64,000 nt of DNA from Poriferisodalis sp965226645 (GTDB taxonomy: Bacteria > Actinomycetota > Acidimicrobiia > Acidimicrobiales > Poriferisodalaceae): the NCBI GenBank assembly GCA_965226645.1, contig CBDDDL010000001.1, positions 372,001 through 436,000 on the forward strand, read 5' to 3'. Positions 17,840 through 26,591 of the stretch are shown here, piece after piece. The notes under the pieces were generated by a model. That model made no database searches, was not told the DNA's origin, and was given only the letters and a program-made list of their open reading frames with translations. Position 1 is the stretch's first letter, and each line of letters starts with the position of its first letter. The position numbers and the translations under genes were made by a program.

Positions 17840-19243
17840 TCAGGCCCGGACCTCCCAGCCCGGACCTCTCCAGTCAGTGCCGGGCACCCAGCTTGTGCCG
17901 GCCAGCGGCACCTTTGCCATCGCTGCGGCCTCCACGGTGAGCGCCGCCAGGTCTTCGGGTTCCAGGTTCAGCACGTGCGACTTGCCGTTGGCCCGAGCCA
18001 GGATCTGAGTCTCGATGGTGAGCACCTGCAGGTAGTTGGCCAGGCGCCGACCAGCCAGCACTGGGTCGAGCCGGGCTGACAGCTTCGGATCCTGAGTGGT
18101 GATGCCAGCCGGGTCGGTGCCGGCTTGGAAGTCCTCCCAGAACCCCGCTGAGGTCCCCAACGCCCGGTACTCGTCCTCATAGGCGGGGTCGTTGTCGCCG
18201 ATAGCAATCAGCGCAGCCGTGCCGATCGAGGCAGCATCGGCGCCCAGCGCCAGCGCCTTGGCCACATCTGCACCCGAGCGAAATCCGCCCGCTGCAATGA
18301 GCTTCACCTCACGCCGGTGCACACCGAGCTCGTGCAGGGCCCGCACGGCTTCGGGAATGGCGGCCAACGTCGGGATGCCGACATGCTCAATAAACACGTC
18401 CTGGGTGGCGGCAGTACCCCCCTGCATGCCATCGACGACCACCGCGTCCGCACCGGCCTTCACCGCCAGCGCCGTGTCGTAGTAGGGGCGGGCCGCGCCC
18501 ACCTTCACGTAGATCGGGACCTGCCAGTCGGTGATCTCGCGCAGCTCGATGATCTTGATCTCGAGGTCGTCGGGGCCGGTCCAGTCAGGATGACGGCATG
18601 CCGAGCGCTGGTCGATCCCGGTGGGCAACGTGCGCATCTCGGCTACCCGCTCGGTGATCTTCTGCCCGAGCAGCATCCCGCCGCCGCCCGGCTTGGCGCC
18701 TTGGCCTACCACTACCTCGATGGCGTCCGCCGCTCGCAGATCGTCCGGGTTCATGCCATAACGAGACGGCAGGTATTGGTAGACGAGCACCGAGGAGTGC
18801 TGGCGTTCCTCGGTGGTCATGCCGCCGTCGCCCGTGGTGGTGGACGTCCCCGCAGCCGATGCGCCCCGGCCGAGCGCTTCTTTGGCCTGGGCCGACAGCG
18901 AGCCGAAGCTCATGCCGGCAATGGTGACCGGGATCTTCAGATGCACCGGATGCTCGGCCCGGCCCTCGCCGATCACCACGTCGGTGCCGCAGGCCTCGCG
19001 GTATCCCTCCAGCGGGTAGCGCGACATCGACGCCCCCAGGAACACCAGGTCGTCGAGGGTGGGCAGGCGGCGCTTTGCCCCCCATCCCCGGATGCGGTAG
19101 ATGCCGGTGTTGGCGGCCCGGCGGATCTCGGCAATCACGTTGCGGTCGAACGTGTAGGACTCGCGCAGGTGCCAGTTGTCGGGGTCAGTGTTGGCGAGAG
19201 GTCCCAAGTCGCCGTTCGGCGTCCCAGCCGATGTCTCAGTCAT
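17840..19243 (-). CDS. FMN-binding glutamate-synthase-like subunit (MgsC/GlxD type)
   Basis: A 467-aa protein equal to the FMN/synthase domain of glutamate synthase. It has IPVTIAGMSFGSLSAQAKEA, the FMN barrel segments GQGAKPGGGGMLLG and VPIYVKVGAARPYYD, and the phosphate-binding GADAVVVDGMQGGTAATQ. The 3Fe-4S cysteine cluster of ordinary GltB is not apparent; only one cysteine lies in the corresponding RSACRHPDW region. As a separate subunit it matches MgsC (N-methylglutamate synthase) or GlxD. The start overlaps the stop of the GXGXG gene by four bases (ATGA), so the operon is translationally coupled. It would use ammonia released by the amidotransferase subunit, or transfer a methylamino group. 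Confidence 0.85.
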   Translation of the reverse strand: MTETSAGTPNGDLGPLANTDPDNWHLRESYTFDRNVIAEIRRAANTGIYRIRGWGAKRRLPTLDDLVFLGASMSRYPLEGYREACGTDVVIGEGRAEHPVHLKIPVTIAGMSFGSLSAQAKEALGRGASAAGTSTTTGDGGMTTEERQHSSVLVYQYLPSRYGMNPDDLRAADAIEVVVGQGAKPGGGGMLLGQKITERVAEMRTLPTGIDQRSACRHPDWTGPDDLEIKIIELREITDWQVPIYVKVGAARPYYDTALAVKAGADAVVVDGMQGGTAATQDVFIEHVGIPTLAAIPEAVRALHELGVHRREVKLIAAGGFRSGADVAKALALGADAASIGTAALIAIGDNDPAYEDEYRALGTSAGFWEDFQAGTDPAGITTQDPKLSARLDPVLAGRRLANYLQVLTIETQILARANGKSHVLNLEPEDLAALTVEAAAMAKVPLAGTSWVPGTDWRGPGWEVRA

Positions 19244-19962
19244 CGGCCGGCAGCCTCCGTCCCAGCTTCGACAGCATCCACGTCGTCGATGGTGAAGTTG
19301 TAAAGGCGCCGGGCCGAGCCGTAGCGACGGAAGTCACCGGCGTCAGCCCCATCGGCCGCCCCGCCAGCCGCGGCCAGCAGCAGCCGCACCAGGTCGAGAT
19401 GTTCGGGCCGCACTTCCTTCTCCACACAGTCGGCACCCAGCGACTCCACGTCGCCCCGCACGAAGATCTGCGCTTCGTAAATGGAGTCGCCCAAGTCCGC
19501 GGCGGCATCGCCACACACCACCAGGTTCCCGGCCTGGGCCATGAACGCGCTCATGTGGCCGACGTTGCCGCCCACCACGATGTCGACGCCTTTCATGGAG
19601 ATGCCGCACCGGGCGCCCGCGTTGCCTCCCACCACCAGGAGGCCACCGCAGCCCGTCGCGCCCGCTGACATGGTGGCGTTGCCAGTGATGTGCACCACCC
19701 CGGACATGATGTTCTCGGCCAGCCCAGTGCTGGCATTGCCCTCCACCAGCACCTGGCCCCGCTGGTGCATGCCGGCGCAGTAGTAGCCAACCGAGCCGCG
19801 CACCACGACGTCGATGGTGGCAGTTATTCCGCACGCCGCCGCATGAGCCCCGCGGGGGTTGAGAATCTCGAAGGACTCGCCGTCGGGGGCGTCGTGCAGT
19901 GCCTGATTGAGTTCTCGTCGGCTCAACTCGGCCAGATCGAAGACGCGCGCAGCCCTGCTCAT
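19240..19962 (-). CDS. GXGXG-domain glutamate-synthase-like subunit (MgsB/GlxC type)
   Basis: A 240-aa protein made almost wholly of the right-handed beta-helix that forms the C-terminal domain of glutamate synthase. Repeated turns such as GSVGYYCAGMHQRGQVLVEG, GNATMSAGATGCGGLLVVGG and GGNVGHMSAFMAQAGNLVVC are visible. It is structural: it links the amidotransferase and synthase subunits. The ATG at 19962 starts MSRAARVFDL; the longer upstream frame overlaps the amidotransferase gene and is a shadow. It lies 13 bases after the amidotransferase stop and overlaps the FMN subunit gene by four bases. Confidence 0.85.
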   Translation of the reverse strand: MSRAARVFDLAELSRRELNQALHDAPDGESFEILNPRGAHAAACGITATIDVVVRGSVGYYCAGMHQRGQVLVEGNASTGLAENIMSGVVHITGNATMSAGATGCGGLLVVGGNAGARCGISMKGVDIVVGGNVGHMSAFMAQAGNLVVCGDAAADLGDSIYEAQIFVRGDVESLGADCVEKEVRPEHLDLVRLLLAAAGGAADGADAGDFRRYGSARRLYNFTIDDVDAVEAGTEAAGR

Positions 19963-19975
19963 GGGGCCCGGCCCC

Positions 19976-20875
19976 TCATGCGGCCAGGCTCCACGCGTAG
20001 ATGCGGGCTGGCTCCGGTTCCCATATCTCGGCGTCGCCCGCGCCGGGCAGGCGCGCAATGGCCCGATACTCCGACGACATGGCCACCCAGTCGTCGGTCT
20101 CGGCCACCACTGCAGGCTTGCAGGCGATGGGGTCGCGCAAAATGGCGAACCCGTCGGCGACGCCAATCGCAAACGTGTAGAAGCCGTCCAGGTCGCCCAG
20201 TGCACCCTCGAGCGCTTCGGAGATGGTGTCGCCCGAGTTCATCCGCCACGACAAGTACCCGGCGGCCACCTCGGAGTCGTTCTCGGTCTGGAACGATTCG
20301 CCCCGGGCCTCCAGGAACCGCCGCAGCCGGTTGTGATTCGACAGCGACCCGTTGTGCACCAGGCAGGTATCGGCGCCGGTGACGAATGGGTGCGATCCGT
20401 TGGTGGTCACGGCCGACTCGGTGGCCATCCGGGTGTGGGCCAGCGCATGGGTGCCGGTGCGGCTCGCCAGGTCGTAGCGCTCAGCCACCAGATCCGGGTC
20501 GCCCACCGCCTTGTACAGCTCGATCTGGTCGCCGTAGCTCAGCACTGATGCCCCTGCCACGTTGTCGATGATCCACTGGCGCACAGTGCGTCCGTCGCCG
20601 CCGGTGGAGAACACAGCGTGGTCATGCACCGCTCGCACCGTCACTTCCGCGCCCAGCACCTCCTCCAGCGCGGCAGCCACCTGCCCCCAGTCCACCTCTA
20701 CGCCCTCGGCCAGCACGGTGATGCGCGTTCGACCTTCGATGCCCGGGTCGTACACGGCGAACCCGGCGCTGTCGGGACCTCGGTCGCGCATCTCGCGCAG
20801 CATGACTGCCGTCAGTCGGCCCAGCTCATGCCGGTGGGTCTCGGTCTTGCAGAACAGGCCCACGATCCCGCACAT
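19976..20875 (-). CDS. class II glutamine amidotransferase subunit (MgsA/GlxB type)
   Basis: A 299-aa Ntn-type glutaminase. The ATG at 20875 gives MCGIVGLFCK, leaving Cys2 as the nucleophile after methionine removal; this fixes the start over an upstream frame of ten extra codons. The glutamine-site motifs RDRGPDSAGFAVY, THALAHTRMATES, CLVHNGSLSNHN and TENDSEVAAGYLSWR follow the amidophosphoribosyltransferase/glutamate synthase order. It is the first gene of the three-gene split glutamate-synthase operon and is divergent from the glutamine-synthetase-like gene across 143 bases. It supplies ammonia (or glutamate plus amide nitrogen) to the FMN subunit. Confidence 0.88.
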   Translation of the reverse strand: MCGIVGLFCKTETHRHELGRLTAVMLREMRDRGPDSAGFAVYDPGIEGRTRITVLAEGVEVDWGQVAAALEEVLGAEVTVRAVHDHAVFSTGGDGRTVRQWIIDNVAGASVLSYGDQIELYKAVGDPDLVAERYDLASRTGTHALAHTRMATESAVTTNGSHPFVTGADTCLVHNGSLSNHNRLRRFLEARGESFQTENDSEVAAGYLSWRMNSGDTISEALEGALGDLDGFYTFAIGVADGFAILRDPIACKPAVVAETDDWVAMSSEYRAIARLPGAGDAEIWEPEPARIYAWSLAA

Positions 20876-21018
20876 GGCGCACCTCCAGCCGGTCATCTTG
20901 GCCACCGACGGTCCAGCCCCGCACCGTAGCGCTCAGTCTTGCCCTGTCTTCGTTACCGGGATCGTTGACTACTGTCGGCGCGGGGCCGTCCCGAGCGGCA
21001 CGACATCAAGGGGGCGAC
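20876..21018. promoter_or_regulatory. divergent control region, mgs/glx-like operon vs GS-like ligase
   Basis: The 143 bases between the amidotransferase and ligase starts must hold both promoters. I see no exact operator palindrome. A TTGACTACTGTCGG run near 20965 could be a -35 for the ligase side. The call rests on gene arrangement. Confidence 0.35.
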
Positions 21019-22386
21019 ATGGATGCAGTCGACGAGATCCGTAGCCGGGCCGAGGCCGACGGCGTGGAGTTCATCTACGCCATGTTCGTGGAGATGCACG
21101 GCAAGCCGTGCGCCAAGCTGGTGCCGATCGGCGCGTTGGACGGCCTGATGAGCGACGGGGCCGGCTTCGCTGGCTTTGCGGCCGGCCCGATGGGCCAAGA
21201 CCCCTCCAGCCCCGACATCCTGGCCATGCCCGATCCGGCGTCCTACACGCAGCTGCCATGGCAGCCCAACGTGGCCGCAATGCAGTGCGACCCCACGGTC
21301 GAGGGCGAGCTGTGGCCATATGCGCCCCGGGTGATCCTGCGCCGAGCGCTGGAAGCGTTGGCCGAGCGCAACCTCGTGCTCAAGTGCGGAGTGGAGGCCG
21401 AGTATTCGCTGGTGGTGCGCAACGACGACGGCTCAATCTCGGTGGCCGACGAGCGCGACAACATGACGCTGCCGTGCTACGACGCCAAAGGCCTGACCCG
21501 GATGCTGCCGCACCTCACAGCGGTATCGAAGAACCTCGACGCCATGGGCTGGGGCAACTACGCCAACGATCACGAGGACGCCAACGGCCAGTACGAGCAG
21601 AACTGGCTGTATTCCGACGCGCTCACTACGGCTGACCGGCTGATCCTGTTCCGGCTGATGGTGCACACCTTGGCTCAGCGCGACGGCCGCTACGCCACGT
21701 TCATGCCCAAGCCCTTCTCTGACAAGACCGGCAACGGGCTCCACACCCATCTCAGCCTGTGGAGCGCCGACACCGACGAGCCGCTGTTCATCGGCGGCAG
21801 CGGCGGCGGGCCCGACACCAAGGGACTGGGCCTGAGCGACCTCGCCTACAAGTTCGTGGGCGGGATCATCCACCACGCTCGCTCGCTGGTGGCAGTGGTC
21901 TGCCCCATTGTCAACTCCTACAAGCGCATGGGGGTGGGCGCGCCCACCTCAGGAGCCACTTGGGCACCGGCGTACGCGGCCTACGGCGGCAACAACCGCA
22001 CGCAGATGATCCGAATCCCCGAGCCCGACCGGATCGAGCTGCGGCTGGGCGACGGCGCCGCCAACCCGTACCTGATGTTTGCGACCTACTTGGCCTGCGG
22101 ACTCGACGGCATCGACAACGACATAGACCCGGGCGAACCCAACACCGACAACCTGCATGCCCTGTCTGCCGAAGAAGTGGCGGCCAAGGGCATCCGGTCA
22201 CTGCCGCCCACGCTGTTGCACGCCGCCGAGCAACTCGCTTCCTGCGACGTCATCGGGGCGGGGCTGGGCGACACCGCCGAAGGCCCCTACCGCGACTATT
22301 TCGTGAAGATGAAGCGGGAAGAGTTCCTGGCCCATCACCACGAAGTCACCGCCGGCGAGATCGACCAGTACCTCACGCTGTTCTGA
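21019..22386 (+). CDS. glutamine-synthetase-like ligase (GlnT / GmaS type)
   Basis: A 455-aa member of the glutamine synthetase superfamily that joins glutamate to ammonia or an amine with ATP. Visible elements are the N-terminal beta-grasp part (VEFIYAMFVEMHGKPCAKLV), the metal-site glutamates in GVEAEYSLVV, the NDHEDANGQYEQNW segment, the HTHLSLWS motif, and the C-terminal RIPEPDRIELRLGDGAANPY arginine region. The last is characteristic of GlnT/gamma-glutamylmethylamide synthetases. The ATG at 21019 follows AAGGGGGCG. Divergent pairing with the three glutamate-synthase-like genes matches gmaS/mgsABC or glnT/glxBCD clusters. The methylglutamate dehydrogenase genes are not in the window, so the substrate (ammonia or methylamine) stays open. 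Confidence 0.85.
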   Translation: MDAVDEIRSRAEADGVEFIYAMFVEMHGKPCAKLVPIGALDGLMSDGAGFAGFAAGPMGQDPSSPDILAMPDPASYTQLPWQPNVAAMQCDPTVEGELWPYAPRVILRRALEALAERNLVLKCGVEAEYSLVVRNDDGSISVADERDNMTLPCYDAKGLTRMLPHLTAVSKNLDAMGWGNYANDHEDANGQYEQNWLYSDALTTADRLILFRLMVHTLAQRDGRYATFMPKPFSDKTGNGLHTHLSLWSADTDEPLFIGGSGGGPDTKGLGLSDLAYKFVGGIIHHARSLVAVVCPIVNSYKRMGVGAPTSGATWAPAYAAYGGNNRTQMIRIPEPDRIELRLGDGAANPYLMFATYLACGLDGIDNDIDPGEPNTDNLHALSAEEVAAKGIRSLPPTLLHAAEQLASCDVIGAGLGDTAEGPYRDYFVKMKREEFLAHHHEVTAGEIDQYLTLF

Positions 22387-22415
22387 CGTCGGTGCCCTCG
22401 GGCGCCAACGCTGGA

Positions 22416-22470
22416 TCGGGCGGCTTGGGGGCGGCTTGCTGGTTCGGGCGGCTTGGGGGCGGCCTGCTGG
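22416..22470 (+). repeat. 27-bp tandem direct repeat
   Basis: Two copies of a 27-base GC-rich unit at 22416-22442 and 22444-22470, separated by one T and differing at one base. They lie between the ligase stop and the cupin gene. No symmetry suggests an operator, so this is probably a simple duplication. Confidence 0.85.
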
Positions 22471-22536
22471 GGTGGCATCACTGTGGCAGCCGAGTTGCCT
22501 ACGATGCGCCTAGGGAGCTGAGCCGAAGGGACAGCC

Positions 22537-23154
22537 ATGGCCGCACCGGATGCAGTCGCCGTTCGAGCAGCAGAGCGTGTCGCCGCCGTGGCGCACGCGA
22601 TGGACGACATCGCCAAGATCGATGCGCACGGGCGCGAGCACGGCGGCATTGACCGGGCCGGCATCGCTCGCATCAAGGAACGGCTGCTGGAGCTGGCAGA
22701 GCACGAAAGCCTGTTCCCCGCCGAGGACTTTCCGCCACCCGACGGCGAGCGGGGCTCGTGCAACTACCGAATCGCCCAAAGTGGCGACGGCACGCTGGCG
22801 CTGTATGTCCAAAGCGTCGGGGCTGGTACGTCGGCGCCTCCGCACGAGCACACCACCTGGGCAGTCATCGTGGGCATGCGCGGCCAGGAGCTGAACCGCT
22901 TCTACGACTGCTGTGCCGGCGAAGGCGAGCCGCACGTTGCCCGCGAAGAGATGGTCGAGCGTGGACGCGGAGTCGCAATGCTCGGTCACGACGTGCACTC
23001 AATCCAAATAGAGGGCGCATCGACCAATTTCCACTGCTACGGGCTGGCAATGGAGCAGATGACGGGCCGCCGCTACTGGAACGCTGACGAAGGCGAGTGG
23101 CGGATCTTCTCCGACGTGACAAGCATCGTCGAAGCGCGCTACGTCGCCGCCTGA
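22537..23154 (+). CDS. cysteine-dioxygenase-like cupin
   Basis: A 205-aa cupin. Iron-ligand histidines sit in TSAPPHEHTTWAVIVG (HxH) and in LGHDVHSIQIEG, with a third histidine further on in FHCYGLAMEQ. These match the cysteine dioxygenase type of thiol dioxygenase, which would oxidise cysteine or another thiol to a sulfinate. An N-terminal helical region (about 1-60) precedes the barrel. The start ATG at 22537 follows GAAGGGACA. The next gene, 17 bases downstream, encodes a triple-rhodanese protein, supporting a sulfur-transfer role for the pair. Confidence 0.8.
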   Translation: MAAPDAVAVRAAERVAAVAHAMDDIAKIDAHGREHGGIDRAGIARIKERLLELAEHESLFPAEDFPPPDGERGSCNYRIAQSGDGTLALYVQSVGAGTSAPPHEHTTWAVIVGMRGQELNRFYDCCAGEGEPHVAREEMVERGRGVAMLGHDVHSIQIEGASTNFHCYGLAMEQMTGRRYWNADEGEWRIFSDVTSIVEARYVAA

Positions 23155-23170
23155 TCGGCGCACACAATCC

Positions 23171-24472
23171 ATGGCCGAGGTTCAGAGCATCACTGCGGCC
23201 GATCTGATGGCGGAGCACCGTCGCTTGCGTGCAGGCGAGCCGGGCGGCAGTCGTCTGCTTGGCGGCGAGCCGGTTGAACTTGCGCTGGTCGACGCACGCG
23301 AACCTGCCGATTTCACGCGTCGGCACCTGCTCTACGCAGCGAACCTTCCGCCGAGCCATGTCGGACTCGAAGCCGCCAGCCGTATTCCGCGTCTGTCAAC
23401 ACCCGTCGTCGTCTGCGACGACGGCGGGGGAGAAGCGGCAGCGGTTGCGCTAGAGCTCACCGTGCTCGGCTACACCGACACCACGGCGCTCGACGGCGGA
23501 ATTGATGCATGGGCCGAAGCAGGCGGCGAGCTGTACTCCGGCATCAACGTCCCCTCGAAACTGTTCGGCGAGCTGGTCGAGGCCCATTTCCAGACCCCGC
23601 ACGTCACCGCCGACGAGTTGGCCGCCTGGCTCGCCGACGACCGCAACCTGGTGGTGCTCGATTCGCGCACCCGCCGCGAATTCGATCGCATGAGCATCCC
23701 GACGGGCCGCTCGTGCCCAGGCGGCGAGCTGGTCCGCCGCGTGCAGGATCTCGTCGACGACGACACCACGGTCGTCGTCAACTGCGCCGGCCGCACTCGA
23801 AGCATCATGGGCGCCCAGTCGCTGCGATCGGCAGGGTTGGCCAACCAGGTGTATGCCCTCAAAGACGGCACGATGGGCTGGGAGCTGGCTGGCCTGCAGC
23901 TTGATCACGGCAACGACGATCAGGCGCCCGAACCGTCCCCCGCCGGAAGAACGCAAGCCGAAGCGGCCGCAAGCGCCGTCGCCCAGCGATGCATCGTCAG
24001 AACCATCGATCACGAGCGACTCGACGGTTGGCTCGCCACAGCCGATCAGCGCACGACGTACCTGATGGACGTGCGCACACCCGAGCAGTACGCACAGGGC
24101 CACTTACCGGGCGCAGTGTGCGCACCGGGCGGCCAGCTCGTGCAGGCCACCGACGAGTATCTCGTCACGCGGGGTTCCCGTGTCGTGCTGGCCGACCAGG
24201 ACGGGATCGGCGCCACGATGTCGGCGTCGTGGCTGGTCCAGATGGGCTGGGATGCCTGGGTGCTCAAACCCGGCTGGCTCGACAGCAGCGAACTGGTCAG
24301 TGGAGGCGATGAAACCGCCGAGACAGCCCGCCGATCACGTCAGCCGGCGCTGCCCTACGACCCCACCGACGCAGAGGTAGCCAAGGCCGCCATGCAGGAC
24401 TACCTCGACTGGGAAGTGGCCCTGCCAGACCAGTACGCCCGCGACGACCTGGTCGAATTTCAGTTCCGCTAG
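23171..24472 (+). CDS. triple rhodanese-domain sulfurtransferase-like protein
   Basis: A 433-aa protein with three tandem rhodanese modules. Module 1 (about 1-125) has VDAREPADF and a cysteine at 82 (VVCDDGGGE). Module 2 (about 140-235) has VLDSRTRREF and Cys205 in VVNCAGRTRS, the best active-site loop. Module 3 (about 275-375) has LMDVRTPEQYAQGHLPGAV but VLADQDGIG in place of the cysteine loop, so it is probably inactive. The C-terminal tail (YDPTDAEVAKAAMQDYLDW) is extra. With the upstream thiol-dioxygenase-like gene, 17 bases away, it likely handles sulfane sulfur or thiol oxidation products. Confidence 0.85.
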   Translation: MAEVQSITAADLMAEHRRLRAGEPGGSRLLGGEPVELALVDAREPADFTRRHLLYAANLPPSHVGLEAASRIPRLSTPVVVCDDGGGEAAAVALELTVLGYTDTTALDGGIDAWAEAGGELYSGINVPSKLFGELVEAHFQTPHVTADELAAWLADDRNLVVLDSRTRREFDRMSIPTGRSCPGGELVRRVQDLVDDDTTVVVNCAGRTRSIMGAQSLRSAGLANQVYALKDGTMGWELAGLQLDHGNDDQAPEPSPAGRTQAEAAASAVAQRCIVRTIDHERLDGWLATADQRTTYLMDVRTPEQYAQGHLPGAVCAPGGQLVQATDEYLVTRGSRVVLADQDGIGATMSASWLVQMGWDAWVLKPGWLDSSELVSGGDETAETARRSRQPALPYDPTDAEVAKAAMQDYLDWEVALPDQYARDDLVEFQFR

Positions 24473-24597
24473 CGAACACCCCGCGTCTACGCTGGTGTCA
24501 TCGCGCGATGCGAGCGGAACGGACTCGGGCGCACGGCTCATACGGACAGCCCGGGTCCGCCCCGCCGATTGCGCACCGTAGTTGTGGTGTGACGTCG

Positions 24598-24623
24598 GTG
24601 GATCTCGAATTATTTCGATCCAC
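24598..24623. terminator. bidirectional hairpin between convergent genes
   Basis: GTGGATC (24598-24604) and the TTCGATCCAC at 24614-24623 pair over about ten bases with a two-base bulge around an AT-rich loop (GAATTATTTC). It lies between the rhodanese gene stop and the convergent LLM oxidoreductase stop, where a shared terminator is expected. Confidence 0.55.
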
Positions 24624-24640
24624 TTCAGGCTGAGATTCCG

Positions 24641-25513
24641 CTACAGATCAGCGAAGCGCTCGATGGTCTCGGCCCAGGCGCTGGCATCGTCGGGAGTGGC
24701 AATCACGGTTTGCAGCCCGGCCATCGGCGACACCGGCACTGCGATCCGGCTCACCCCACGGCGCGCCAATTCACCGATCTCATCGAGGTCCGCAGGCACC
24801 GACACGGTGATCTCCAGCGCATCGGGATCCCGGCCATGCTCGACGGCCGTCTCGCGAGCCAGATCGATCAGGTCCCAGGGCGCACCGCGGGCAGGGAAAT
24901 AGCCGTCGCCGAGCCGCCCGGCCCGCCGCGCAGCCACCTTGGAATCGCCGCCCACGATGATCGGCACCGAACCGTTCAGCGGCTGCGGCCGACAGTAGGC
25001 AGCATCGAAGTTGACGAACTCGCCGTGGAACGTGGGCCGGTCAGCCGACCACAGTTCGCGCATGGCGGCGATGTACTCGTCGGTGCGTGGGCCCCGGTCA
25101 TCGAAAGGCACGCCAATCGCCTCGAACTCCTCACGCATCCAGCCCACGCCGATGCCCAACAGCACCCGCCCACCCGACATGTGGTCGAGCGTGGCGATCT
25201 GCTTGGCGCACACGACCGGGTTGTGCTGCGGCACGATCAGGATTCCGGTGGCGAAATTGATGGTGGACGTGACCCCCGCCATGTACGCCATCCACATGAG
25301 GGGATCAGGCAGCAGCAAGTCCTCCACGCCGCCAGCCATCTTGCCGTCAGGGCTGTAGGGGTACGCCGACTGGTAACCCGACGGGATGACGGTGTGCTCG
25401 ACCGTCCACGCCGACTCGAAACCGGCAGCCTCACCCGCCTGCACCAGCTCGGCGGCCAGTGCCGTATCAGTGGCGAACTTGCCCGTATTGCAGTACCTGA
25501 GCCCGAATTTCAT
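24641..25513 (-). CDS. LLM-class F420-dependent oxidoreductase
   Basis: A 290-aa luciferase-like monooxygenase-fold protein. It begins MKFGLRYCNTGKFATD and carries the family signatures WTVEHTVIPSGY, QHNPVVCAKQIATLDHMSGG, VLLGIGVGWMREEFEAIGVP, FDDRGPRTDEYIAAMRELW and PIIVGGDSKVAARRAGRLGD. These match the actinobacterial F420-dependent subgroup rather than FMN-dependent luciferases. The start ATG at 25513 lies directly behind an AGGAGGGGACAG ribosome site. The substrate is unknown. It is divergent from menB with 160 bases between. Confidence 0.88.
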   Translation of the reverse strand: MKFGLRYCNTGKFATDTALAAELVQAGEAAGFESAWTVEHTVIPSGYQSAYPYSPDGKMAGGVEDLLLPDPLMWMAYMAGVTSTINFATGILIVPQHNPVVCAKQIATLDHMSGGRVLLGIGVGWMREEFEAIGVPFDDRGPRTDEYIAAMRELWSADRPTFHGEFVNFDAAYCRPQPLNGSVPIIVGGDSKVAARRAGRLGDGYFPARGAPWDLIDLARETAVEHGRDPDALEITVSVPADLDEIGELARRGVSRIAVPVSPMAGLQTVIATPDDASAWAETIERFADL

Positions 25514-25673
25514 GTTGCTGTCCCCTCCTGCGGGTCGTGGCGGCCAGCAGTCTCGCACGCAGCCCCCAATGCGGTCTCGCCCCCAGCGGCGGATGGGCTG
25601 CCGTCATCGGGCGCGGCGGATCGTCCGTCGCTTTCTAATACCGTGCCTTCACATCGTCGGCACTGGAGCGCCC

Positions 25674-26588
25674 ATGGCTTTCTTGGCACACGTCTCGGAT
25701 ATCTTCGACCCGTCGCGGTGGGACGAAATCGACCGATTCGACTTCACCGACATCACGTACCACCGCAGCACCGAGCACGGCACGGTGCGGATTGCGTTCG
25801 ACCGGCCCGACGTGCGCAATGCGTTCCGACCGCACACCGTCGACGAGCTGTACCGGGCGCTCGACCATGCCCGCATGACGCCCGATGTGGGCTGCATCCT
25901 GCTCACCGGCAACGGACCGGCGCCGGCGGACGGCGGCTGGGCGTTCTGTTCGGGTGGCGATCAGCGCATCCGCGGCCGTGACGGCTATCGCTACGCCGAC
26001 GGCGAAACCGCGTCCGACATCGACCCGGCGCGCACCGGGCGGCTGCACATCCTGGAGTGCCAGCGGCTCATCCGGATGATGCCCAAGGTGGTGGTTTGCG
26101 TGGTGCCTGGCTGGGCGGCTGGTGGCGGCCACAGCCTGCATGTCGTGTGCGATCTGACCATCGCCTCGGCCGAGCACGGCCGTTTCCGCCAGACCGACAC
26201 CAACGTGGCCAGCTTCGACGGTGGCTTCGGTTCGGCCTATCTGGCCCGCCAAATCGGCCAGAAGAAGGCCCGTGAGATCTTCTTCCTCGGCCGCACGTAC
26301 TCCGCCGCCGAACGGTTCGACATGGGCGATGTGAACGCGGTGGTGCCCCACGCCGAGCTTGAGGCCACCGCGCTGGAATGGGCCGCTGAGATCGTGTCCC
26401 GCTCGCCGACCGGTCAGCGAATGGCCAAGTTCGCCTTCAACCTCATCGACGACGGCCTCATCGGCCAGCAAGTGTTCGCAGGCGAAGCCACCCGCCTGGC
26501 CTACGGCACCGACGAAGCCGAAGAGGGACGCGACGCCTTCTTAGAAAAGCGCGACCCAGAGTTCGAAGAGTTCCCCTGGCACTTCTGA
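25674..26588 (+). CDS. menB: 1,4-dihydroxy-2-naphthoyl-CoA synthase
   Basis: A crotonase-fold ring-closure enzyme of menaquinone synthesis that converts o-succinylbenzoyl-CoA to DHNA-CoA. The 304-aa product has the MenB-specific segments FCSGGDQRIRGRDGYRYADG, VPGWAAGGGHSLHVVCDLTI and SFDGGFGSAYLARQIGQKKA, and the C-terminal FLEKRDPEFEEFPWHF. Together these separate MenB from generic enoyl-CoA hydratases. The ATG at 25674 follows GGAG and gives MAFLAHVSDIFDPSRWDEID, the normal start; upstream frame residues are shadow. The other men genes are not adjacent. It ends 3 bases from the stop of the convergent surface protein. Confidence 0.93.
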   Translation: MAFLAHVSDIFDPSRWDEIDRFDFTDITYHRSTEHGTVRIAFDRPDVRNAFRPHTVDELYRALDHARMTPDVGCILLTGNGPAPADGGWAFCSGGDQRIRGRDGYRYADGETASDIDPARTGRLHILECQRLIRMMPKVVVCVVPGWAAGGGHSLHVVCDLTIASAEHGRFRQTDTNVASFDGGFGSAYLARQIGQKKAREIFFLGRTYSAAERFDMGDVNAVVPHAELEATALEWAAEIVSRSPTGQRMAKFAFNLIDDGLIGQQVFAGEATRLAYGTDEAEEGRDAFLEKRDPEFEEFPWHF

Positions 26589-26591
26589 GTG

